A stretch of DNA of 64,000 nt from Globisporangium splendens (Eukaryota; Oomycota; Peronosporomycetes; Pythiales; Pythiaceae), in NCBI GenBank assembly GCA_006386115.1, contig VFIW01000107.1:1-64000 (forward strand). The letters are read 5' to 3'. Shown in pieces: positions 45,999-55,024 of this stretch. The stretch's first letter is position 1. Every line of letters starts with the position of its first letter. The position numbers were made by a program, and so were the translations under genes. The notes below the pieces were generated by a model, which worked only from the letters and a program-made list of their open reading frames with translations, was not told the origin of the DNA and ran no database searches.

Positions 45999-46614
45999 TC
46001 AATCGGCGGAAGCATGGGGTTCACAGAGCCTTGGACTGCTGATAGGGCTTCTAAAAACGGCGAGTCGGGTGGCAACGGGGGTACTTGTTAGCACCTCTTT
46101 GAGCAAGCTGATGCCGAACTCGAGCGAAATCCCGCGGATCCATTGTGCAATCCGATTCGATGTCTGTGCGCTATTGCACTCAACAACAGACGGTGAATAG
46201 CGTCGAACCGCCACGTTGAAACTGACACCACTCTCATGTCTTGCATTGTAGGAGATCCTCACTGCCAGAAATATCTTATTTGGATTTTTGATGAGATCCA
46301 GATTCAGCGAAATAAAAGGAGTGTTGTATTCTTTCCGAACAGCTGCAACTCGAGCGATGATAAGGTTCCGGACAGCAATGCACAGCTCGATCTGGACGTC
46401 CTCGTGTATTTTACGAACGTAGGGCATCCTTGGGTGTCTCCGCAACCATCGACAAGGCACATAAACCGCTCAACACCTTCTCCATCGGCCACTCGAACTC
46501 CACACTTGAGAGGATCGACATTGATGCGCGTATTGGCTCCGACTTGATTGTCCCTTGACGCATTGACTTGGACCAGATCGGGGAAGCTTTGAATTTGGCG
46601 ATTTGCTCATCCAT
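45999..46614 (-). pseudogene. Decayed hAT-like transposase fragment
   Basis: The minus-strand frame contains NTPFISLNLDLIKNPNK, FLAVRISYNA, VAVRRYSPSVVECNSAQ, IAQWIRGISLEFGISLL and KEVLTST. This resembles the middle of hAT-family (BED-type) transposases (F.SLhLDLw......yLgVRi.Y, then R.s..L..W....L.eFGi...l..sT.DsGSDVK). After KEVLTST the expected acidic S-D-S-G-S-D segment is gone and the frame continues out of register. Upstream, MSILSSVEFEWPMEKVL is in a different frame. The copy is therefore broken by at least two shifts, lacks a start and catalytic parts, and is inactive. Exact ends cannot be set by eye. Confidence 0.6.
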
Positions 46615-47032
46615 TCGAGCTTGGACTTCAACATTAATGTTGCAGTCTATAGCGCTTACTTGTCAGAGCGAGTGAGAAATGGACAATGGAGCATATGCTT
46701 CCATGGAAACGGAAAACATTGATCAAGAAGGTGCAAGCTGTGCATTAAAACTTAGATTTCGGTTTTTGAGGTGGCTGGGATTGAGTTGTAACTATTTCAG
46801 ACGCGTGTCCAGCGTTGCCCAAAATAGAGGATCTCACACTGTGTCCATTTGGGTACAAGTGACGCTCACAGATATAAAGCAAGACGTCTCGCGCTCATTT
46901 GCATAGGTGCCACTTTAGCATAATTAGACTGAGCTCGCAAAATGCGATCTTTGTTGATGATATCGCCTTTCAGCTTCAAAATAGAACATGAGCTGACTTT
47001 AGCAGCTGTATTTTGGCTTGTCCCTAAATGTG

Positions 47033-47049
47033 CACGACTACAGTCGACT
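47033..47049. repeat. CACGACTACAGTCGACT motif, copy 3
   Basis: Identical over 17 bp to 45632-45648, about 1.4 kb away. The two flank the transposase remnant in the same orientation. Confidence 0.6.
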
Positions 47050-47275
47050 GCAATTTTCACTCGTTCAATGTGGCACGACTCGATGCGTGAGTACAAATGA
47101 CAGAACAGGCACGACAATAAAGCCGACTCGAGTTGGAAATAATTGAAAAGTCGGGTCAGTCGTGGAAAGTGTTGGAGGATATTTGTGCGAGCTGTGGCAC
47201 TCAAGTGAGGTAAGACGGCTTTATTAGAAGGTGAGTTGGCGCCAGCAACCACAGAACAAACACACAAAGTTGAAT

Positions 47276-47728
47276 ATGACGACGACCAGAGCTGGCGCCA
47301 AGCTGCTGCCGCCGCCCGCACCGACGACCTCGGCGTCTTCGGCGGCGGTGGCTGCGACGGTCCACGACGACGAAGGACCGAAGAAGAAGCGCCGCACGCT
47401 GCGCGACGCCGAGCAGGAGCTCGAGGAAAGCCGCTCGGCGCTGCAGGAGGCCAAGAAGAAGCTCATCGTCACGGTACGGATCAACGGCGTGTACTTGATT
47501 ACGCATTGATCATTGCCTTAATGGTGAGTGTATATCATCTGTGGCTGTTTGCACGAGTTGAGTAGGCACGTGAGAATGCCAAGATGAAGGTGCTGCTGAT
47601 GAAGTACATTGACAAGGACGACTCGCTGCTGTGCACGAGCCAGCTGAGCATGGCCGATGCGAGCCAGCAAGAGGTGATAACGAGTGCATACAGCTTCATA
47701 GAAGCGCACATAATGCAAATGCTCAGTC

Positions 47729-47769
<41 letters not shown>

Positions 47770-48853
47770 CTATTTGTGCGTATGCAGGGGAGCCAGAAGC
47801 CCGCCCAGGTCGTGGATTTCCAGTCCTCGCAGTCGACGGCGATGGAGGAGAGCAGCGAGTCGCAGTCGCAGTCACCGCGCGGCGGGTACGCGTCGACGGT
47901 CACGACCAGCACGATGTCGTTCGAGGACAGCGAGAACAGCGAGAGCTCCATGTGGACGACGACGGTGTCATCAAGCGATTTCCAGACCGACGACGGCGAC
48001 GGCATGATGATGGGGCAAGTGAGCCAACTGAGCCAGATGAGCCAGTGGAGCGAGTTCAGCTCCACATCCAACCTCGACGAGATCATCACGTTCCTCGAGA
48101 AGCAGGACACGGTTGAGAGCGAGCGGTACGAGTGTATATGGCGCTTGTAGTAAGCTACTTCGACTTATACTGGTGATGTCTTTGTTTGATTTCCATTCTG
48201 CGCAATTTAGTGTCGTCACGTTGGAAGCGGACTTCAAGGAGCTCCAGGCACAAAAGACGTGTGTGCGCGTGGGTGTTGGCGTGCTGCTGACGTCTGCAAA
48301 GCACCCGAACTGCGTGCTCATTGGGATGCGCAAAGGATCCCACGGTGCAGGCAAATATGCACTTCCAGGTATGTAAACTGGCGATTTACGTGTCCAGCCA
48401 AAGACATGGCGATGCAATGCTTATTGATGACCTTGTGGGTGTTTCTGTAGGTGGCCATTTGGAAATGTACGAGTCCTGGGAAGAGTGCGCGATTCGTGAA
48501 GTCAAAGAGGAAACTGGTACGTTGCGTAACCTTTTGCATCAAGGATTAGCACCCAATGTTTATTGCCTTGCTTGCTTTTGTTGCCGCATTTGCCAGACCT
48601 CGACATTTCGCACATGACGTTTGCGTACGTGACGAACGACCCGATGGAGGATGAAGGCAAACATTACATCACGATCTTTGTGCAGGCGACGGTCGCGGAC
48701 GACCAGGTGCCGCGCAACATGGAGCCCCACAAGTGCGAGGGCTGGCACTGGGAGCCCTGGACCAGCCTGCGCACCCACGACAACATGTTCCTGCCACTGT
48801 ACCACATCACGCGCAGTGCCTTCGTGCCCACCGGATTTGTCGACGCCGCGTGA
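47276..48853 (+). CDS. Nudix hydrolase with N-terminal coiled-coil/Ser-rich extension
   Basis: Inferred exons are 47276-47473, 47566-47673, 47788-48125, 48211-48368, 48451-48516 and 48597-48853; every junction keeps phase, giving 374 residues. Residues 1-100 are basic ([18 protein letters not shown]) and helical. Residues 103-215 are Ser/Gln/Met-rich with MSQLSQ-type repeats. The C-terminal domain (about 230-374) is a Nudix fold beginning [15 protein letters not shown]. The box spans exons 4-6: [21 protein letters not shown], residues about 268-288, with all G, E and REUxEE positions present. The closest type by eye is NUDT15/MTH2-like nucleotide hydrolases ([25 protein letters not shown]). 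The N-terminal part is joined only by splicing logic; KKKRR could be a nuclear signal. A TA/TG microsatellite lies in intron 2. Confidence 0.8.
47729..47769. repeat. TA/TG microsatellite in an intron
   Basis: (TA)n followed by (TG)n inside the second intron of the Nudix gene, close to its acceptor. Confidence 0.85.
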
Positions 48854-49035
48854 AGAAAAGCGTAGCCTTCATGTGCATTTTCGGCAAGTGTGTGTGGCTT
48901 GTGTAAGCATGCTTGCATGTGTCTTTATAAATTAAACGGGGTTCAACTAAATGTGTGTCGACTCCACTGGGCTGCTTGCTTCTACTGTGGAGTGCTGTAG
49001 CTTATGATGATTTATGAGATTGTACCTATAAGTGA

Positions 49036-50604
49036 CTAATTGGCCTTGGTGAGGCGGCCATAGGACTCAAAGTCTACCTGCGAGATGATCCACACGAGCA
49101 GCACGACGAACGCCGCGCGCAGGAACATGCTGGTCGCCGTGCTGTACGAGTCGCCCAGGATCGCGTCCTGCAGCGACCACCGGAGGTTGCAGAGGAAGCC
49201 GAACGAGCACGTGCTCGCGTCCACCGCGTTGCTGTCGTGGCTGCTGTTGCTGGCTTCGTCGGCGGCGTCGTAGTCCGAGTCCATATCGTCCAGCATCTGC
49301 GAGCTGCGCGTCGTCATGGACCAGTGCGGATTGGCACCCTTGTGCGCGAACTTCATCGTGACCTGGATCGGCGGCTGCGTGTCCGTGAGGTCCATGCGCT
49401 CGAGCCGGATCGTCAGCGAGAACGGCTCGTCGTCTGGCCGCGTCAACAGGTCGGCGAGCACGAGCGCAGCCGTGGCCACTTTGACAGACTTGAACAAAGT
49501 AAAGTCCCAGAGCGAGATCTCCATGATGTCGTCCATGTTGTGGACGTTGATCTCGATCGGCACGTTATTCCACGTCGGGTTGTTCTGCTTCCGAGCGACA
49601 GAGCTCTTCCAGACGTTGCTGTGCGCGCACTTGCGGATCGTGATGAACGGGTTCACGCGCTTACGGTGGCGGATCGGCGCCAGGTCGTGGCACACCACCT
49701 GCTGGATGCGCAGCGTCGTGTTGTGCGTGCCCGAGACCTCGCCGCTCGAGCTGCCCGTGCTCAAGTGGCTGCTTGTGCTGCTCGAGAGCGACAGTCGATC
49801 CACGTTCATCGTCGACGTCTCGGGGAGCGACTTGGAGCGGCGCCAGAGCAGCATGTCGTCCAACATCGAGTGGCGCTCCGGTTCTTCATCGCTGACTTCC
49901 GGTTCCCCGTCGTAATCGGACTCGACCTGGTTATTGTGGAATGCTTCAAAGGACACGCGCTGCTGGTTGGCGTTCGACGACGCGGAGCCCGACGTCGGCG
50001 TGGCTACCTTGACCACCACGCTCTCGTGCTGGATCGCGGCCTTGCTGCTCTTGCCGTCGGGAACGAGAACGTGCGCGATGGCAGCCACCACGTGGTTCTC
50101 CTTCCACTCGATCACCTCGGTGTAGAGCGGCTGGCGGAAGAGCATGCCGTGCTCGTACACGAACTTGGTCTGCGACGCGCCTGAGCGCGTGGGCGAGCCC
50201 TTGATGTGCATGTGCGAGCTGAGCTTGGCCATGCGCGGACCCACGAGGTACGCGAGCACGGCCGAGAGACCCTCGTGGCGCACGCCGTCCGTCGCCAGCA
50301 GCGTCACGTCCTTGTCCAGGAACGGCATGAGCCGCGCCGCATCATTCTTCTTGAACGCGTACGCGAAGCGCACGTGGTTGATCAGGAGCTGCTCCACAGG
50401 CAGCGGGTTAACGTTGCTCGAACCAACAGTGTTGTTGCTAATGCTGCTGGAACCGTTGCCTGCATTGTTGTTGCTGCTGGAATCGGCAGCGGGCGCTTGC
50501 GCTAGTGGCGGCAGCATCTTGCGCAATGGGCTGATGGAGGCTCGGGGCGACGACGAAGCGCGGAGCAGATGCGGGGAACTGCTGGTTGCTGGCTGGACTC
50601 GCAT
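49036..50604 (-). CDS. SnoaL-like and C2 domain protein with C-terminal membrane anchor
   Basis: 522 residues, single exon. A Ser/Asn-rich leader (1-65) is followed by an NTF2/SnoaL-like segment (about 68-190) with HVRFAYAFKKNDAARLMPFL, VTLLATDG and VIEWKENHVVAAIAHVLVPD. An acidic, Ser-rich linker leads to a C2-like domain (about 300-420) with LRIQQVVCHDLAP, NPFITIRK, NPTWNNVPIEINV and MEISLWDF. The Asp residues for calcium are mostly missing, so binding may be calcium-independent. Near the C-terminus SMFLRAAFVVLLVWIISQV is a single membrane helix followed by 12 residues, as in tail-anchored proteins. An overall role in membrane contact or lipid handling is inference. Confidence 0.75.
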   Translation of the reverse strand: MRVQPATSSSPHLLRASSSPRASISPLRKMLPPLAQAPAADSSSNNNAGNGSSSISNNTVGSSNVNPLPVEQLLINHVRFAYAFKKNDAARLMPFLDKDVTLLATDGVRHEGLSAVLAYLVGPRMAKLSSHMHIKGSPTRSGASQTKFVYEHGMLFRQPLYTEVIEWKENHVVAAIAHVLVPDGKSSKAAIQHESVVVKVATPTSGSASSNANQQRVSFEAFHNNQVESDYDGEPEVSDEEPERHSMLDDMLLWRRSKSLPETSTMNVDRLSLSSSTSSHLSTGSSSGEVSGTHNTTLRIQQVVCHDLAPIRHRKRVNPFITIRKCAHSNVWKSSVARKQNNPTWNNVPIEINVHNMDDIMEISLWDFTLFKSVKVATAALVLADLLTRPDDEPFSLTIRLERMDLTDTQPPIQVTMKFAHKGANPHWSMTTRSSQMLDDMDSDYDAADEASNSSHDSNAVDASTCSFGFLCNLRWSLQDAILGDSYSTATSMFLRAAFVVLLVWIISQVDFESYGRLTKAN

Positions 50605-50628
50605 GGACCTGCTGAGACGCTAGATACA

Positions 50629-50652
50629 AGAGAGAGAGAGAGAGAGAGAGAG
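50629..50652. repeat. AG microsatellite
   Basis: (AG)12 about 25 bp upstream of the SnoaL/C2 protein ATG. Confidence 0.9.
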
Positions 50653-51200
50653 TTTGCTGCGTTGCTGTCTGTTTGCTGGGTAGTTGGGTTGCAGATGCTG
50701 CAAAATGCTGTTGTTGTTGCTGATTGTCTGTTTGTTTTGCCTGTCGAATGGATTTACGGCGTGTGTGGAAAAACAAAGAGTGAGCGGAGAGAAATGGCGG
50801 TGGCAATCCGAAGAGCGAGGTCGATTATTTGTTGCTGCCACAGTCAGCCGAGTGTGTTTGTGCGCGCGGAACGTGTGCATGAACCCTAATCCGCGCCACA
50901 CCGTGAAACGCCTGATTATTCCCACCATTGTGGATTAGGGTACAACATGTGGGTAGGGTAAAAATATCCCGCAAACACTCTCGACGACTGGTTGTGGCGA
51001 GAGTTTTTCAGAGTTTTGTGCACTTGTGTTGCTATGTGGTGCGTGAACGCATTGTTGGGTGATCGACACGATCAGAAGATTGACGCTGAGAGCGTGCATA
51101 ACGTGTGCTCACGCTCTCTCTTTGAGCCGAGTTTTTTAAAGCCATGTCTTAAACCGGAGCATAGAGTGAAAGTCAACTCCAGTCAGTGGGTACAGTCCAT

Positions 51201-51222
51201 AGAAAGAAAGAAAGAAAGAAAG
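51201..51222. repeat. GAAA tetranucleotide repeat
   Basis: Five units of AGAA/GAAA in the intergenic region. Confidence 0.8.
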
Positions 51223-51713
51223 TGGTTTGAAGAGAAGACGACGTGAGCATACGAACTGCATGTTGCCATGGGGGTCGGGGTGTTTCTGTAAATTGCGCCA
51301 AACTGTAGTTTCGCCTGTTGCTCTATTTACTTTAATACGGTGACCATTCGTTTCTGAGGGAGGTGAAGCATGGATTAAAATACCATAAATCATCGATAAC
51401 ACGACTCACCAACGCGTTAATCCGCTGGTGAGCCGATTATTGGTCGTCACCTGTTCAGCTGGCTTCGCTGCTGATGTGTATCGCAGCTGTTTACATACGG
51501 CGAGAACATCCAGTCGCTGATGGATTTTAGATGGATATATATTGAGTGCGCCGTTTATACAGGTCGCTTTTACTTGCGGCGAAAGTGAACATGTCATGGA
51601 GAGCTTTTCCTGGTCCACAAATGCAGTGCTGGAAAAGAATAGTTTGCAGAGATACGATAAATTTCGGTTCATCTTTTTTTTCTTTTCATGGTGACTAAAA
51701 CTGGTGCGGTGTC

Positions 51714-52836
51714 CATAATCGCGAGCAGGAGTAATCCCTCCTTTTAGCGGCCAGCAAGTGGCACCTCCAGCCATACAAATCTCCAATACCCCGTGGCGAG
51801 TAAACAAACATGTGCTGTGACAGTCAGTATCACCGACTGAGAATGCATGTTCTCCAACGGGCCACTATTAGAATCGCGTTTATTTTTCGTTTATGCGCTG
51901 TGAAAAGCAAATATGACGGAGCCACTTATAAAACGTTAAAATGAAAATGCGCAGCGGCATGTGTGCGTATTCGGATCACGAAATATGCGCGCAGAGTGAT
52001 GATGATGGCGTATGCGCATTACCGGCAAAGCCGATCGGCTTTAATGTGCATTTCAGTATGGCGGCGCAGTAATCGCTCGATTACGACTTGTTCCCCATTC
52101 CGCATAATCATGCTGGCTGGACAATTGCGGCAACTGCATAATCAACAACTCAGGTTATTACCGTCAGTTGGTCCAAATAGATACAAATCGTACCTGTCAC
52201 TCTCCGATTGGCCGTGAACATTACAACAACTCGCCATCACCAGCAGTTTAGCTTCACTTTCGATATGTGCATGCGTGTGCCGACACGAGCACGAACAGAC
52301 TACATGTACTCACCAAGGACGCCGTAACCATCCATCAAGCGCTGCCCCATAATCACCACCATGACCTGCATCATAATCAGCGTCTCGGTATCAATCAGAC
52401 GGGGAAAAACACCAAGGCGGAATGTGACGGCACAAGCATTATGATTTTGCTCGTGCGCGCCGCAAACGCAACCATCCATTAAACGCACGCTCATAATCAC
52501 GAGTGCTCGCAGAAGGCGTGTTCCCGAACCTTTCGGTATTAAAATGCGCACGATAATACCATAGACAGACAGACACCAGAAAGATAATAGTATTGACGGG
52601 AGGCGCACCTGCTGTACCCTGCAACTTGGCCAGTTCTCCTCCCACTCCACAGAGTCCATCCATGCAACTCCCGCCTCTTCTGAGACCGACCGCCTCCACC
52701 AATCAATGCTGCGCCAGACACGAGAAGGTCCATGGCATTTGCCAAAATGACGACACAGTTGGCCTGAATTTGTGATCCCCATCGTCGAAAAAACAAGCAA
52801 AAGAAGCATCTTTTTTGAAAGGCATTCCACATAATC
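51714..52836 (+). repeat. Cluster of seven CATAATC heptamers
   Basis: Copies at 51714-51720, 52103-52109, 52137-52143, 52348-52354, 52372-52378, 52492-52498 and 52830-52836, all on the + strand. Two lie in similar longer contexts (ACCATCCAT..A...GC...C.CATAATCAC, ending near 52355 and 52499), which hints at a diverged repeat unit. Confidence 0.45.
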
Positions 52837-53176
52837 GGCGAATTCGAAAATGCTGAGGCTTTGTGTGGAGCCGGCTAATGACGAATCTCATTCAGAGCTG
52901 CAGGTACTGCGTGTGTGTGTGTGGGGCACCACACGACGAAGGGTGCACTTATCCGGATAGAGAGGGTGGCTTCAATCGCATGCATCCAGTTCAGTCGAGA
53001 AGGAGCGGACGAGCGTCCACTTACGTGGCCCACATCGTACACTCTCTCATCCCGGACGTTCCTCGTTTAACTTTTAATCCGGGACGTACAACCCATCAAA
53101 CAGCCTTTTTTGAGCCTTTTCCCCTCTTTCCTGCATTCTTGGTCTTTCCCCAAAATTCTACAACACAGCAGCGAGC

Positions 53177-54926
53177 ATGGTGCGCGAAGTGGCGGACGAG
53201 CCGCTGCCGCGCGGCTGGGAGGTGCTCATGTCGCGGTCCAAGAACATGCCCTACTACTCGAACCTGCAGACGAAGAAGGTGTACTGGGTGGACGACGAGC
53301 TGCCGCGCGGCTGGTCGCACCAGTTCGACGCCAGCGGCAAGCCCTACTACTTCCACATCAAGGACAAGGCCAGCACCACGTCGTACGAGAAACCCGTGCT
53401 CGCATCGGCCAAGCAGCAAGCGCCGCCGTCGCCTGATCCGCTGCCCGCGCCGTCCTACGGTCGCAATGACGACGAGGAGCATGACTCGCAGCGCGATCGT
53501 TCGTACTCTCACGAGTCTGACAATAACGACCATGATGGAAGGAGACGATACAGCGACGACCACAGCGCCGCCAGTGGCGGACTGCATATCAACAGCAACC
53601 ACCCGACGCTCCCGCGCAAGAAATCGAATTCGCTCATGGACCTGCTGTCACCCGGCCCGCCAGCGCTCGGCACCGATGAGCGTTCTCCACGTCGTACGTC
53701 CCGCTTTGTTCGTGAATGTGTAATTTTGCTTGGGGTATTGTTCTAACTGTGTTCTCTCTCTCTATACGCATGCTGTTTGGATAGATGCTGACGTCTCACC
53801 GTCGGTGCGGACAACGACGTCGTCGTCCATGGACATTGCGAACCTCGTGACGTCATCGTCTTCGACATCTGGCGCGACGAAGCGCTCGTTTGAGCAGATC
53901 TCGAAGGACGCGGACCCGGACGCCGCAGCGGATTTCTACAACAACCTCAAGCGCAACGCCACGAGCGACCGTGCTGACAGCATGCTCTTCCACATGCGTG
54001 CGATGAACAACTGGGTGAAATCGATCCTCATTGCGGACTTTGCGAAGCGCGACGACCGCGTGCTGGATCTCGGATGCGGGAAAGGCGGTGATCTCATGAA
54101 GTGGGCCAAGCGCGGCGTTTCCAAGTACGTCGGCGTGGACATCGCGCAAAAATCTTTGGAAGACGCCGTCGATCGGTTCTCGAACAACCACCAGTACCGC
54201 GACTTGGACGTGAGCTTCGTGCAGGGCGACCTCGGCAAGGTGTCGCTCACGGACGACGTGCTGCACTGCTGGTCGCGCGAGACTGGGTGGCACGACAGCG
54301 TGCCGAACGCTGAGCCGGCGTTTTTCAACATCGTGTCGATGCAGTTCGCGTTCCACTACATGTTCGGCGACGAGCAGCGCGCGAATCGGTTCTTCCAGAC
54401 GCTGCACTGTCTGCTCTGCGATGGCGGCGTCTTCATCGCGACGACCGTCGACCCGAACAAGGTGCTGATGAAGTACTACCAGAGTCTCGGTCCAGCCGAC
54501 GATGCCCAGGAGAACAGCAGCAATGGCGACGTTCGAATTATCGACGAGCAGCAGCGCGAAGTGTGCGCGATCCGCTTCGATGAGAGCATTCGACACCATC
54601 TTATCGGTCCTGACGCGGCGCGAGAGGGGCTCTTCGGACTGCGGTACAACTTCACTTTGCGAGACTCGGACGCTGACGAAGGTGGCGAAGCCGTCGATAC
54701 TCCCGAGTACCTGGTGCCTGACGATCTGCTGAGCCGCTTGGTGAAGGAAAACGGCTTTGAGCTGCTGCTGAAGCAGAACTTCCACCAGTTTATTCTGAAA
54801 AACACCGACAAGAACCGGTCGCTGCTCGAGAAAATGCACGTGATGAACTACGAAGGCAGTATCTCGGACGCCGAGTGGGAGATCGCCGGGTTGTACCAGG
54901 TTCTGGCGTTCAAAAAAGCGTACTGA
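53177..54926 (+). CDS. RNMT: WW-domain fused mRNA cap guanine-N7 methyltransferase
   Basis: Methylates the guanine of the mRNA 5' cap in the nucleus. Inferred exons are 53177-53693 and 53785-54926, in phase (one base before, two after), giving 552 residues. Residues 8-70 hold two WW domains: PLPRGWEVL...MPYYSN...VYWVDD and ELPRGWSHQF...PYYFH....STTSYEKP. An Asp/Ser/Arg-rich linker follows. The methyltransferase (about 200-552) has FYNNLKRNATSDRADS, the SAM motif VLDLGCGKGGDLMKW, VGVDIAQKSLEDAV, SMQFAFHYMF, FIATTVDPN, LVKENGFELLLKQNF and LYQVLAFKK, all diagnostic of RNMT/Abd1. A good donor (GTACGT) and acceptor (GGATAG) link the parts. In animals a WW domain that reads phosphorylated RNA polymerase II is found on PCIF1, not RNMT. 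Two separate genes are the alternative. Confidence 0.88.
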
Positions 54927-55024
54927 TGAGCGGTAAAGAGGTGAGATAGCACGCGCGCATGGGAACAGGTAGTTTAGGTGTATCTTTATGTATGAAAACT
55001 GTCGTGTAGGGCGAAGAAGAAGGT

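Larger units (their letters stand above)
45194..47275. other. 2.1 kb region with transposon remnants
   Basis: Apart from the GA microsatellite near the 5' end of the Cys/His gene, it holds a decayed hAT-like transposase and three copies of a 17-bp motif, listed separately. No intact gene is seen. Confidence 0.5.
50605..53176. other. 2.6 kb intergenic region
   Basis: Between two divergent genes. No gene is supported; open frames on the minus strand at 52300-52830 have no recognisable features. It holds a GA microsatellite (leader of the C2 gene), a GAAA repeat, GGGTAGGGTAA at 50951-50961 and seven copies of CATAATC between 51714 and 52836. Confidence 0.5.

Noticed and set aside
52300..52832. 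Minus-strand open frames of up to 176 codons
   Set aside because: No domain, no good start context, and they overlap a repeat-like non-coding stretch.
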